NCBI GenBank assembly: GCA_017483185.1 | Contig: JAFULM010000051.1 | Location: forward strand, 1 to 57,569 | DNA from: Prevotella sp. | Lineage (GTDB): Bacteria > Bacteroidota > Bacteroidia > Bacteroidales > Bacteroidaceae | Length of the DNA: 57,569 nucleotides | Reading direction: 5' to 3' | Shown: piece by piece, positions 37,893-45,771 of the stretch | Numbering within the stretch: the stretch's first letter is position 1 | Layout of the letters: each line of letters starts with the position of its first letter | Notes under the pieces: generated by a model | The model's input: only the letters and a program-made list of their open reading frames with translations | What the model was told of the DNA's origin: nothing | Databases searched by the model: none | Made by a program: the position numbers and the translations under genes

Positions 37893-38456
37893 TTATTTTT
37901 TCACTGCTGCCTTTGTCTTATATCCGCAGCGATAACGTCCCTGAAGCAACGCTCGCATTTTACTCTTAATGAGTTGTTTTCTCAAAGGGGATATTCTGTC
38001 GACAAAGACTTTACCTTCCAAATGATCAAATTCATGTTGCATAACACGGGCCAAATAACCGTCCACCCATTCATCATGAGGTTTCATGTCGGCATCCATG
38101 TAACTTACACGAATTCGCGTAGGACGTGTCACCTTCTCATGTATTGCGGGCAAGCTAAGACAACCCTCTTCCATCGTTTCCGTATTAGTATCGTCATATT
38201 CCAAGATATGCGGATTTATGTATGCTTTACGGAAATCCTTATATTCTGGCAGTTCGTCGGACAAGACGTCAAGGTCTATCACCACGACACGAATGGACTT
38301 GCCTATCTGCGGAGCAGCCAACCCGACACCATCAGATTCCACCAGCGTCTCAAACATGTCACGTATCAATTCATCCAAATTAGGATAGTCCGCGGGAATA
38401 TCCTCGGCAACCTTACGCAACACAGGTTGGCCATATATATATATAGGTAATATCAT
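37893..38456 (-). CDS. def: Peptide deformylase
   Basis: Removes the formyl group from the first methionine of new proteins, using a bound metal. All three signatures are intact: GVGLAAPQIG (43-52), EGCLSLP with metal ligand Cys99, and QHEFDHLEG with His141, Glu142 and His145. The start at ATG 38456 (MILPIYIYGQPVL) gives 187 residues, matching Bacteroidales enzymes; the frame to 38507 adds seventeen unlikely residues. It follows ruvX with a 185-base gap and precedes the TPR gene by 85 bases. Confidence 0.96.
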   Translation of the reverse strand: MILPIYIYGQPVLRKVAEDIPADYPNLDELIRDMFETLVESDGVGLAAPQIGKSIRVVVIDLDVLSDELPEYKDFRKAYINPHILEYDDTNTETMEEGCLSLPAIHEKVTRPTRIRVSYMDADMKPHDEWVDGYLARVMQHEFDHLEGKVFVDRISPLRKQLIKSKMRALLQGRYRCGYKTKAAVKK

Positions 38457-38641
38457 TGTTATGAAATAACTCCATCCCGGACGGCCTTCGACGGATTGTT
38501 CGGACATTAATCTATTGTCTACGATATCAGGCCTTTCCGGATAGTTCGAAATGAATTCTTATCGGTTATACTTTTATGTTTATATTTGATGCACTACGCT
38601 CTATTCTTCTATTGCAGCCACGCTTCCCTAACCTTTTCGGC

Positions 38642-39067
38642 TTACGCCTTATTCGGATGACGAGCCCGCATATAGTCCTGCAGTATAATGGTTGCGCTGA
38701 TTTCGTCCACCAGTTCCTTATTCTGCCTGGCTTTGCGTCCCAGCCCTCCATCAATCATCGCCTTGTGAGCTAACACAGAGGTAAAGCGCTCGTCATAATA
38801 GTCCACTGGTATTTGTGGCATTTCCTTGGTCCACCGAGCCACAAACTGTCTCACCCGTCCCAGATTTTCACTCGGTCGGCCATCAGGTTGCCGCGGTTCG
38901 CCAATCACAATACGCTCCACATCCTCCCGAGAGACATAATCCTTAAGAAATGTCATCAGCTCTGATGTAGGAACAGTCGCCAGCCCTCCCGCTATAAGTT
39001 GAAGAGGGTCTGTGACTGCGATTCCCGTACGTTTTTTGCCGTAGTCTATCGAAAGTATCCGCGCCAC
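38642..39067 (-). CDS. ruvX: Pre-16S rRNA nuclease, YqgF/RuvX-type
   Basis: A small RNase H-fold nuclease (YqgF, also called RuvX) linked to maturation of the 16S rRNA 5' end. The N terminus ILSIDYGKKRTGIAVTDP holds the catalytic Asp of the first strand. IVIGEPRQPDGRPSE and YDERFTSVLA are the next conserved blocks, and the final DEISATIILQDYM carries the C-terminal acid. The 141-residue length is normal. It lies 23 bases downstream of the SPOR lipoprotein gene and precedes def, an order I know from other Bacteroidales. Confidence 0.94.
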   Translation of the reverse strand: MARILSIDYGKKRTGIAVTDPLQLIAGGLATVPTSELMTFLKDYVSREDVERIVIGEPRQPDGRPSENLGRVRQFVARWTKEMPQIPVDYYDERFTSVLAHKAMIDGGLGRKARQNKELVDEISATIILQDYMRARHPNKA

Positions 39068-39090
39068 GTTTCAAGAATATCTCATTCTGA

Positions 39091-39585
39091 TTAACGACCG
39101 CTGAAAAGCAACCATGCATCAGGATACTTCGAGCGGAACTCATTGCGGCTGACTGCAGCATCTGATTTATTATCAAATGTTGCTGCAACTACGCGATACA
39201 TGTTACGCGCTTCGTTCTTCACAACCTGAGCGTCATAACCACCGTTGCGCAAAGTTTGCTGCAATCCTTCCGCATTTGCAATCAGAGAGAACGAGCCGAC
39301 AACGACACTGTATGCCTTTAGACCGGAACCATTAATCAGAGACACTGTCTCCTGACGAACTTGAACATTGTCTGTATTATCAAGAACCTGCGACTCTGTG
39401 ACAGGCTTAACCTCCAAAGGAGTAACAACATTGGTTTCCTGCTGCACAGGCTCTACTGTTTGCTGGGCTGTCTCCTGAGCCTTAGCCTTCTCGTATGCTT
39501 TCTTATAAGCACTCTCACTTGATTTACAGCTCGTGAAAGCCATAGCCGCACACAATCCTGCGCATAACACCACGTATTTCTTCAT
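39091..39585 (-). CDS. SPOR-domain lipoprotein
   Basis: A 164-residue lipoprotein with a peptidoglycan-binding SPOR domain. The signal peptide ends in a lipobox, AMAFTSC, with Cys20 as the lipid site. A charged helix and a linker rich in Glu, Gln and Val follow. The SPOR fold covers about residues 85-160 (YSVVVGSFSLIANAEGLQQ, then YRVVAATFDNKSDA). Proteins like this bind denuded glycan strands at sites of cell division. The ATG at 39585 is chosen because it starts the signal peptide; the frame to 39678 adds 31 residues with no support. It is first of the minus-strand set leading to ruvX and def. Confidence 0.9.
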   Translation of the reverse strand: MKKYVVLCAGLCAAMAFTSCKSSESAYKKAYEKAKAQETAQQTVEPVQQETNVVTPLEVKPVTESQVLDNTDNVQVRQETVSLINGSGLKAYSVVVGSFSLIANAEGLQQTLRNGGYDAQVVKNEARNMYRVVAATFDNKSDAAVSRNEFRSKYPDAWLLFSGR

Positions 39586-39768
39586 TTTTAATACTTTATT
39601 AATAGTTAAACTTAGATATTGCTTATTTGCAAAAAATATTTGTGCGAAGTTACAAAATATCATCCAAACACCACACACACTCGCACATAAAGTTTGTTAA
39701 ATACCCGAAATAGTGACGTTTTAACAAAAAATGATAGTTCTGCTGACAACCTTTCAGAAAATGTTTCG

Positions 39769-39776
39769 TACATTTG
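39769..39776 (+). promoter_or_regulatory. -7 promoter element for the YtxH/holin-like operon
   Basis: TACATTTG fits TAnnTTTG and lies 36 bases before the first start codon. The -33 region is not clear. Confidence 0.5.
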
Positions 39777-39812
39777 TGAAATCAAAACTATTGTTTCACC
39801 ATTAAAAATCAA

Positions 39813-40031
39813 ATGATTATGAAAAGTTTAGGTTACATCGGAGCTTTCCTCGGCGGAGCACTCGCCGGAACAGTTGTTGGACTCTTGCTTGCCCCTGAGA
39901 CAGGAAAGGACACACGCGAGAAAATCACAGACGCAGTCGATGATTTTCTCAAGAAGCACAACATCAAACTCTCACGCAAGGAAGTCGGCGATCTCGTTGA
40001 CGACATCGAAGAAGCGACACCCAACGTTTGA
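39813..40031 (+). CDS. YtxH-domain small membrane protein
   Basis: A 72-residue protein with one N-terminal membrane segment (LGYIGAFLGGALAGTVVGLLLAP, about 4-27), rich in small glycine/alanine steps. A charged helical tail (ETGKDTREKITDAVDDFLKK) follows. This LLAPxxGxxTRxxI layout is the YtxH (general stress GsiB-associated) signature. Translation could start at ATG 39819 (MKSLGY), two codons later. It is the first of three small co-oriented genes and may belong to an envelope-stress set; that role is inferred from the family. Confidence 0.85.
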   Translation: MIMKSLGYIGAFLGGALAGTVVGLLLAPETGKDTREKITDAVDDFLKKHNIKLSRKEVGDLVDDIEEATPNV

Positions 40032-40079
40032 ACCACGGCCCCGGTGTGACAACGGCACGCCGGACATAGTTGAGAACTT

Positions 40080-40427
40080 ATGTTATCAAGCGACAAAAAC
40101 GTAGAATCATTAGCACAACTTGTCATTGTGCTCAAAGATTACATCGGACTTCAGAAAGACTATCTGAAGTTCGATGTAATTGACAAGTTGGTGCGTCTCG
40201 TAACAGCACTCACCCTGACCATCATCTTCTTCATTTTGATGATTGGCGTCCTCTTCTATTTTTCTTTCGCCACAGTCTTTTGGATGGCCCCACACACAGG
40301 CATAGCCTGCGCCTTTGCCATTGTGGCAGCATTCTTCCTGCTCTTGCTATGTGTGATTTTCGCTTTCCGCAAGAAGTGGATAGAGCGCCCACTCATCAAG
40401 TTCATGACAAAGACGCTGTTAGGATAG
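40080..40427 (+). CDS. Holin-superfamily-like inner membrane protein
   Basis: A 115-residue membrane protein with a charged N-terminal amphipathic helix (about 1-40) and two hydrophobic segments (LTLTIIFFILMIGVLFYFSFA and CAFAIVAAFFLLLLCVIFAF). It ends in a basic tail. This matches the chromosomal 'phage holin family' (YqjE-like) proteins often found beside YtxH genes; no lysis genes are near, so a phage role is unlikely. It lies between the YtxH gene and another short gene. Confidence 0.75.
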   Translation: MLSSDKNVESLAQLVIVLKDYIGLQKDYLKFDVIDKLVRLVTALTLTIIFFILMIGVLFYFSFATVFWMAPHTGIACAFAIVAAFFLLLLCVIFAFRKKWIERPLIKFMTKTLLG

Positions 40428-40453
40428 CCCCATCGAAAAACAACAATAAATTT

Positions 40454-40711
40454 ATGGAAACCGACAGAAACACCATCAACACCCTCGAAGAGCTACAAGC
40501 ACGCAAGGAGCAAATCAGAGTCGAAATCCATCAGAAAGGAGATGTTGTCGCCGAACTATGGAGTGGGCTCTTCACGGAAAAGAAGGCAAACACACGTGGA
40601 GAAATGATAGCAAGCATCGTGAGCAAAAGTATAACGGCGTTTGACGCATTCATGCTGACCAGAAAACTCATAAAACAATACGGGCATCTGTTCGGAAAAA
40701 GAAAACATTAA
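40454..40711 (+). CDS. Small conserved cytoplasmic protein
   Basis: An 85-residue product from ATG 40454 (METDRNTINT). It has a charged N-terminal coiled-coil-like helix (NTLEELQARKEQIRVEIHQ), a middle that may touch membranes, and a basic C terminus (GHLFGKRKH). I do not recognise the family beyond its position after YtxH and holin-like genes, where similar short proteins occur in Bacteroidales. The longer frame from 40280 overlaps the previous gene in another frame and is rejected. Confidence 0.65.
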   Translation: METDRNTINTLEELQARKEQIRVEIHQKGDVVAELWSGLFTEKKANTRGEMIASIVSKSITAFDAFMLTRKLIKQYGHLFGKRKH

Positions 40712-40737
40712 CGCCGTTGAAACCAATTTAAGGGTAT

Positions 40738-40799
40738 AAAAAAAGGAGTACCGCTGTACTCCAATCTTTGTTAACCTTAAATCTAATACTATGAAAAAC
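40738..40799 (-). ncRNA. Candidate small RNA of about 62 nt
   Basis: The minus strand carries a complete short unit with no gene. A promoter at 40806-40835 predicts a start near 40799. A perfect 7-bp hairpin with 4-base loop (40745-40762, GGAGTAC and GTACTCC) followed by T7 ends it near 40738. The body reads CATAGTATTAGATTTAAGG and GTTAACAAAGATTGG, which I recall as recurring in Bacteroides genomes. The first half is the complement of a generic start region, CTTAAATCTAATACTATG, so antisense action at ribosome-binding sites is conceivable. The hairpin could alternatively end the transcript of the metallohydrolase gene. Confidence 0.55.
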
Positions 40800-40805
40800 A
40801 CACTG

Positions 40806-40835
40806 CAAAATTAAGAATATTATTTTAAAGTGCAA
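40806..40835 (-). promoter_or_regulatory. Promoter of the small RNA candidate
   Basis: On the minus strand TTG (40835-40833), 19 bases, then TAATTTTG (40813-40806). Good fit to the Bacteroidetes promoter. Confidence 0.55.
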
Positions 40836-40901
40836 TACATTATATATGATAATTACACTTTAATAACATCGTTTAACAACTGTTTGAAAATCACAATCGC
40901 T

Positions 40902-41663
40902 TCACACCTCCAATATTTGACCGTCGTAAGCAAGTTCAATGCCATCCTGGAGCATCCGGTTGACATCCTCATGACGTCCGATGTGATGACTGGAGTGGAT
41001 CAACAGCGTGCGGCGCGCCCCCACTCGATGCGCGAAATCCACAGCGTCGGCGACAAGCTGGTGAGAATGGTGGACTTTCTCAAAACGCAGAGCGTTGACC
41101 ACAAGGGTTTTAACGCCATCGAGATAAGACAGCTCCATATCGGATATAGATTTCATATCGGTGACGTAAGCGAAACTTCCGAAACGATAACCGAGAATGG
41201 GCAGTCGGCCATGCATCACCTGTATCGGCATAATGTCAATGTCACCGATACATAACGGCACATGTGGCTCTATGACATTCAACCTTATCTCTGGAATATT
41301 GGGATATTTCACATCCGAGAAACAATAAGGAAGCGCCTGACGTAACGACTCCGCGGCACGGGCATCAGCATATACGTCGATATCACCAAAGATGCAATAA
41401 GGACGCACATCGTCTATGCCTCCGACGTGGTCATAATGAGCGTGAGTGACAAGTATGCCGTCAATGCGCCGGAACTCGCGCCCCATCATCTGCTGGCGAA
41501 AATCCGGGCCGCAGTCTATGAGCAACCGTGTCGACGCAGTCTCGATCAAAGCCGAACAGCGCGTGCGCTTATCATGAATGTCTGTACTTGTGCAAACATC
41601 ACAGCAGCAACCCAACGTTGGGACGCCACAACTTGTTCCTGTCCCAAGCAACGTTACCTTCAT
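40902..41663 (-). CDS. Metallo-beta-lactamase-fold hydrolase, PhnP-like
   Basis: A 253-residue metal hydrolase of the PhnP/RNase Z-like branch. PhnP itself cleaves cyclic phosphodiesters. The metal motif is VTHAHYDHVGG (His74, His76, Asp78, His79). A cysteine cluster near the N terminus, GCCCDVC (18-24), matches the zinc-knuckle seen in PhnP. HSSHHIG is the late histidine block. No phosphonate genes are nearby, so the natural substrate is open. Its ATG overlaps the murB stop as ATGA, indicating coupling. Confidence 0.88.
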   Translation of the reverse strand: MKVTLLGTGTSCGVPTLGCCCDVCTSTDIHDKRTRCSALIETASTRLLIDCGPDFRQQMMGREFRRIDGILVTHAHYDHVGGIDDVRPYCIFGDIDVYADARAAESLRQALPYCFSDVKYPNIPEIRLNVIEPHVPLCIGDIDIMPIQVMHGRLPILGYRFGSFAYVTDMKSISDMELSYLDGVKTLVVNALRFEKVHHSHQLVADAVDFAHRVGARRTLLIHSSHHIGRHEDVNRMLQDGIELAYDGQILEV

Positions 41664-42673
41664 ACGATATTGACCTCCGGTGTTATGTCGATACCGAACT
41701 TCTCCATCACGTCGCTGCGCACTGCCTCACACAACGCAACTATCTCCCGTCCCGTCGCTCCGCCGCGGTTGACGAGCACGAGCGCCTGACGCGAATGGAC
41801 ACCGGCACGTCCGAGCGACCGTCCTTTCCATCCGCACTGCTCTATCATCCAGCCCGCCGGAATCTTCTCGTGGGCGTCATCGACGGTGTAATGGGGCATG
41901 CCGTCATACTCCGCGGCCAGTCTTTCGTAGACGTCGCGCGTCACGACAGGGTTCATGAAGAAACTGCCGGCGTTGCCCTCCACCTCCGGATCGGGCAGCT
42001 TAGCGCGCCGTATGTCCGTTATGACCTGCCGCAGCTCAGCCGCCGTGGGCGTGGTGAAGCCCTGGCGCTCCAACTCCGCGCGGATGTTTCCGTAGTCAAG
42101 GTTGGGGCGGAAGACACGACTCAGGCGATAGGTGACATACGTAATCACGTATCTTCCGGCCCAATCGCGCTTGAAGCGGCTCTGACGGTAGGCATACTGA
42201 CAGTCGTCGCAGCAGAACGATACGGTCCCGCCGGTGGTCAGGTCGACGGCCTCCACCTTATATATAAGGTCTTTCACCTCCACTCCGTAGGCCCCTATGT
42301 TCTGGACGGCGCTCGCCCCCACCTCACCGGGAATAAGCGAAAGGTTTTCGGCGCCATGCCACCCGCGGGCCACGCACAGCCCGACAAGTTCGTCCCACAC
42401 CTCTCCGCTGCCCACGCGCAGCAGCACGCCGTCGTCCGTCACTGTTGGTTCGACACCACGGATGGCCGAATGGAGAACCGTTCCGGCGTAATCGCCCGTG
42501 AGCAGTAGATTGCTTCCGCCGCCAAGAATGAGCAGCGGGCGGTCGGCCTCTGTCAGCGACCGGGCGACATCCTGCAGTTCACTGACGGAAGAAAACTCTA
42601 TGAAACGGCGGCAACAGGCGTTGATGCCGAACGTATTGTGACGGCTGAGGTCATAGTTCTGAATATCTTTCAT
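41660..42673 (-). CDS. murB: UDP-N-acetylenolpyruvoylglucosamine reductase
   Basis: Reduces the enolpyruvyl group on UDP-GlcNAc to give UDP-MurNAc, in peptidoglycan synthesis, using FAD and NADPH. Clear blocks are YDLSRHNTFGI, the FAD loop LILGGGSNLLLTGDY, IPGEVGASAVQNIGAYGVEV, and NAGSFFMNPVV with the catalytic serine region. At 337 residues from ATG 42673 it is the longer type I-like enzyme. The frame extending to 42712 would start inside a perfect hairpin, so the MKDIQNYD start is preferred. The metallohydrolase gene is coupled downstream. Confidence 0.95.
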   Translation of the reverse strand: MKDIQNYDLSRHNTFGINACCRRFIEFSSVSELQDVARSLTEADRPLLILGGGSNLLLTGDYAGTVLHSAIRGVEPTVTDDGVLLRVGSGEVWDELVGLCVARGWHGAENLSLIPGEVGASAVQNIGAYGVEVKDLIYKVEAVDLTTGGTVSFCCDDCQYAYRQSRFKRDWAGRYVITYVTYRLSRVFRPNLDYGNIRAELERQGFTTPTAAELRQVITDIRRAKLPDPEVEGNAGSFFMNPVVTRDVYERLAAEYDGMPHYTVDDAHEKIPAGWMIEQCGWKGRSLGRAGVHSRQALVLVNRGGATGREIVALCEAVRSDVMEKFGIDITPEVNIV

Positions 42674-42703
42674 GCGGCTATCGGTTGTTTGGTAAATCTT
42701 TAT

Positions 42704-42773
42704 TTTGAACACAGAGACACTTCAGACACAGAGTAATATTGTCCTCTGTGTCTGAAGTGTCTCTGTGTTCAAA
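42704..42773. repeat. Perfect 30-bp inverted repeat upstream of murB
   Basis: Arms 42704-42733 and 42744-42773 pair without mismatch around a 10-base loop. The arms hold ACACAGAGACACTTCAGA. There is no T-run in either direction. It lies in the 172-base spacer between the DUF4348 gene and murB. Confidence 0.9.
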
Positions 42774-42844
42774 GTATAAACTAATTGTTGCAGCATACTT
42801 ATCAAAGGACCTTAATTATATATCAAAAAACCACCCGACACGGG

Positions 42845-43684
42845 TCAGGTGGTCAGTCTTGTGAGCATCCAGCGGCCGTTCTTGCGACGGAAAGTCATCT
42901 CCATCTCCAAACCGTTGGATATTCCACGTATAACGAAAATCTTGGTGTTGCTCTTGCCCGGATTCTCTCCGTAGTTGATGTTATATATCATCCGGTCCGG
43001 CATCTCCGGCGCGAAAGCCGGCCATGTGTCAGGAGTGATGACGCCTTCCATCTGCTCAAAGTCATCATCTGGGTCAGGACCGACAAACTGGACGGTCTCG
43101 TCGAGGCTCTCGATCTGGAAAGTGGAGTCGGTGGCGAAATGCTGGTAGAATTTGAGGAACGAAGCGTTCTCATTTTTGTATATCGGTGATATATTGATGG
43201 CCCGCATCATCCACAATCCGTTGACACGGTCGAAGACATACTGCTTGACCGTCTTGATGTCCAGATGGATTTTCTCCACCACGACATGGCTGACGGCCGT
43301 ATCCTTGCCAAGATCCATCTGACGACGGCTGTCGAATATCAGTGTATAATAGCCTTGACGCATGAAAAAGTGCTCCATCTTCCATTCGTCTTTTTCAATA
43401 TACTCTGTCGCATCACCGTTGGTCACCGGAAGTGGGAAAACGATACGTTCGGTTTGCAGTTTCCGGTTAGCTGCAAAATTAAACAAGAAGTCATCGAAGA
43501 GCTCGTCAGCCGCCTTCGGCATCGGCGTCTCCTCTATCAGCAGTTCCATAGTGTCTGTGGCCTCAGCCTCAACGCTATCCACCGAATCGGCAGGCACTTC
43601 GCCGCCATCACTCGTCATCTTGCCGCCCCTACACGAGAACATAAGCAAGACTGATGCGAAAATCGCTGTTAAAAACTTGTTCAT
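42845..43684 (-). CDS. DUF4348 lipoprotein
   Basis: A 279-residue lipoprotein of a family known mainly from Bacteroidales (DUF4348), function unknown. The lipobox is SVLLMFSC with Cys18 as the lipid site. An acidic, low-complexity linker (GGEVPADSVDSVEAEATD) follows, then a folded domain with DELFDDFLFNFAANRKLQ and WPAFAPEMPDRMIYNINYG. The ATG at 43684 is chosen because it begins the signal peptide. It is divergent from pheS, with promoter elements for each direction in the 125-base gap. Confidence 0.82.
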   Translation of the reverse strand: MNKFLTAIFASVLLMFSCRGGKMTSDGGEVPADSVDSVEAEATDTMELLIEETPMPKAADELFDDFLFNFAANRKLQTERIVFPLPVTNGDATEYIEKDEWKMEHFFMRQGYYTLIFDSRRQMDLGKDTAVSHVVVEKIHLDIKTVKQYVFDRVNGLWMMRAINISPIYKNENASFLKFYQHFATDSTFQIESLDETVQFVGPDPDDDFEQMEGVITPDTWPAFAPEMPDRMIYNINYGENPGKSNTKIFVIRGISNGLEMEMTFRRKNGRWMLTRLTT

Positions 43685-43724
43685 TTTAGTGTCATCGTAC
43701 GATATACGCCGTCCAAAAACAGCG

Positions 43725-43732
43725 CAAAAGTA
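43725..43732 (-). promoter_or_regulatory. -7 promoter element for the DUF4348 gene
   Basis: TACTTTTG on the minus strand, 40 bases before the start codon. Confidence 0.5.
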
Positions 43733-43774
43733 CAACTTTATTTTGATTTATGCTCTATTTTAAGTACAAAATAT

Positions 43775-43782
43775 TAACTTTG
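43775..43782 (+). promoter_or_regulatory. -7 promoter element for pheS
   Basis: TAACTTTG on the plus strand, 27 bases before the pheS start codon. A -33 TTTG at 43742-43745 is too far away to count. Confidence 0.5.
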
Positions 43783-43809
43783 CAGCGAATTTAATCAATC
43801 TAAGCAGAG

Positions 43810-44847
43810 ATGATAATTGACAAAATAGGACAGCTTCTCGAAGAAGTGAAAAACCTCAGCGCACAAAACGCAGAGGAAATAGAGGCTCTGAGACTTAAAT
43901 ATCTGAGCAAGAAGGGCGAGATAACAGCTCTTATGGCTGATTTCCGCAACGTGCCGGCAGACCAGAAAAAGGAAGTCGGAATGAAAATCAACGAGCTCAA
44001 ACAAACAGCCCTGGAGCGCATCAACGCCTTGAAAGAGCAGTTTGAGACAACCGACGGAGAGGCAGACGGCATGGATCTGACCCGCACGCCCTACCCCATC
44101 CGACTCGGCACACGCCATCCTCTGACAATCGTTACCAACGAGATTATAGACATATTCTCCCGCATGGGCTTTGTCTTGGCTGACGGTCCGGAGGTCGAAG
44201 ACGATTTGCACGTGTTCACCAAAATGAATTTTGCTGCTGACCACCCGGCCCGCGACATGCAGGACACATTCTTCGTTGAGCAGAATCCCAATGACGTAAC
44301 CAAGAACATGGTGTTGCGCAGCCATACCAGTTCCGTGCAGGCACGTGTCATGGAAACCTCTCAACCTCCCATCCGCATCATCTGCCCGGGCCGCGTCTAC
44401 CGCAATGAGGCCATTACTGCCCGTGCCCACTGCTTCTTCCATCAGGTCGAAGGTCTTTATATAGACAAGAACGTGTCGTTCACCGACCTCAAGCAGGTAC
44501 TTCTGTCGTTTGCACGCGAAATGTTCGGAACAGACACAAAGATACGTCTGCGTCCCAGCTACTTCCCTTTCACGGAACCAAGTGCCGAGATGGATATCTC
44601 CTGCCACATCTGCGGCGGCAAGGGCTGTGGCTTCTGCAAGCATACCGGATGGGTGGAAATACTTGGCTGCGGAATGGTCGACCCCAACGTTTTGGAGCAG
44701 TGCGGCATCGACAGCAAGGTCTACAGCGGCTACGCATTCGGCATGGGTGTGGAGCGCATCACCAACCTGAAGTATCAGGTCAGCGACCTGCGCATGTTCT
44801 CCGAAAACGACACACGCTTCCTGACTGAATTCGAATCGGCGAAATAG
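43810..44847 (+). CDS. pheS: Phenylalanyl-tRNA synthetase alpha subunit
   Basis: The catalytic alpha chain of the alpha2-beta2 enzyme that charges tRNA-Phe. It has an N-terminal coiled-coil (about 1-85) that binds tRNA, then class II motifs: LRSHTSSVQARVM, CPGRVYRNEAITARAHCFFHQ (motif 2), and GMGVERITNLKY (motif 3). FPFTEPSAEMDI is a family hallmark. At 345 residues it is normal. pheT does not follow, which is usual in Bacteroidales. It stands alone, with a large hairpin 44 bases after its stop. Confidence 0.96.
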   Translation: MIIDKIGQLLEEVKNLSAQNAEEIEALRLKYLSKKGEITALMADFRNVPADQKKEVGMKINELKQTALERINALKEQFETTDGEADGMDLTRTPYPIRLGTRHPLTIVTNEIIDIFSRMGFVLADGPEVEDDLHVFTKMNFAADHPARDMQDTFFVEQNPNDVTKNMVLRSHTSSVQARVMETSQPPIRIICPGRVYRNEAITARAHCFFHQVEGLYIDKNVSFTDLKQVLLSFAREMFGTDTKIRLRPSYFPFTEPSAEMDISCHICGGKGCGFCKHTGWVEILGCGMVDPNVLEQCGIDSKVYSGYAFGMGVERITNLKYQVSDLRMFSENDTRFLTEFESAK

Positions 44848-44890
44848 ACCGATGTCGGAAACACCAGAAGAAGACGCAAAAGAGTGAAAC

Positions 44891-44942
44891 AAAAATGCAA
44901 ATGGAGCATATGTCCCTAAACATATGCTCCATTTGCATTTTT
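44891..44942 (+). terminator. Perfect 22-bp hairpin after pheS
   Basis: Arms 44891-44912 and 44921-44942 match perfectly around the loop TCCCTAAA. The arms run AAAAATGCAAATGGAGC to GCTCCATTTGCATTTTT, so the outer ends give a T-run on both strands. It probably ends the pheS transcript; it is longer than needed for a terminator. Confidence 0.7.
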
Positions 44943-45292
44943 GACATAGTCCTTTTGATATATATAGCCTTACGTCTACGAACAAAAGTCACACAAGCAA
45001 CCATCACATTTCGTACAACCCCATATTCGCATTTTGCCAACCTCATTTTTATCAATCTCACATTTTGGGTCCTTCCGTCTTTTATCTTTACAAAATTCGT
45101 TCCGGAAAAACTCTCGTTTCCGGCTGTCTCCCATACCAATGAGGCCCTCTCGGCCCGCCATACCATCTGTCAGGCATGCAAAAAAACACTCGAAAAAATG
45201 CCGTCGGTATGCCGTAAGGGCCCCACGGCTCTTCAAAAACGAAGAAATCAGCGACTTTTTGCTTGCCGTTTTTGAGCAAAAAAGAGGTCGTC
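44943..45292. other. Spacer after pheS with degenerate repeat pieces
   Basis: 350 bases with no convincing gene. Several overlapping frames exist, but none has a family pattern. GCCGTAAGGGCCCCACGGC (45211-45229) and GAGGCCCTCTCGGC (45141-45154) look like scraps of the dispersed repeat core. Confidence 0.4.
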
Positions 45293-45404
45293 GGCGAGCA
45301 ATAAGGCCCTTATTGGGTCACAACGAGCACGCCGTCAGATTGCAACGGGGCGCTCGTTGCAATGCAATAACGGCCTCGTTGCAGAGCCGAGAGGCCCTTA
45401 CGAC
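45293..45404 (+). repeat. Dispersed 22-bp-ladder element, core-only copy 4
   Basis: A core in the same register as copies 1-3: a partial GAGCAATAAGGCCC unit, then full 22-bp units to about 45398, including one ending CAACGGGGCGCTC and one ending CAATAACGGCCTC. The last unit, GTTGCAGAGCCG, matches the final unit of copy 2 for twelve bases. The flanking TTTTAACACTT ends of the other copies are absent, so this is a diverged or truncated member. Confidence 0.75.
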
Positions 45405-45771
45405 AGCCCCTCAAACTCCACAAAAAAGCAAGAGCCTTCGGTTGCGATTGTAAGAGACTGTACACCAATAAATTACAAAAACAGCGATTTCCCGGCCGTA
45501 AAAAAGTCCGCTTTTCCACCTTCGCAGAATTTGAAAATTTGGGAGCATGGCAGGAAAATTTTGAAAAGTGGCCTTGGATTTTGCCTTAAAATTCAGATTT
45601 TTTCGGACATTCGCAGTTGTTGATGATCATGACCAATGCCCAAAGAGACTCTTCTTATGTCTTTGTTTGGACAAAAAAGTTCCCGAAAGTCTTTGTTCAA
45701 CTTTCGGGAACTGCTCAAAGCAGGCACATCATTATGACTAATACCTACGTAACACTTGTGTTAATACGTAC
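45405..45771. other. Spacer between repeat core and small peptide gene
   Basis: 367 bases without a supported gene. A hairpin, TTCCCGAAAG with CTTTCGGGAA (45680-45689 and 45702-45711), lies on the downstream side of the minus-strand small peptide gene and could end its transcript. Confidence 0.45.

Noticed and set aside
40080-40427. Prophage, based on the holin-like protein
   Set aside because: No lysin, structural or integrase genes nearby; chromosomal holin-like proteins beside YtxH genes are common.
40280-40711. 143-codon form of the small protein gene
   Set aside because: The first 58 codons overlap the holin-like gene in another frame; the ATG at 40454 gives a sensible protein.
41528-42508. 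326-codon plus-strand frame opposite murB
   Set aside because: Antisense to murB and the metallohydrolase, with Arg/Leu/His-rich composition typical of shadow frames.
43795-44985. 396-codon minus-strand frame opposite pheS
   Set aside because: It covers almost all of pheS in antisense, has no family pattern, and pheS is certain. It is a shadow of codon bias.
44976-45236. 86-codon minus-strand frame with a Cys-rich end (GCTKCDGCLCDFC)
   Set aside because: The cysteine pattern is eye-catching, but the frame overlaps repeat scraps, has no promoter and overlaps several other equally poor frames.
45293-45404. CRISPR array
   Set aside because: Regular 22-bp period with similar units throughout, no alternating repeat and spacer, fixed unit number and no cas genes. 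It is a tandem repeat, not CRISPR.
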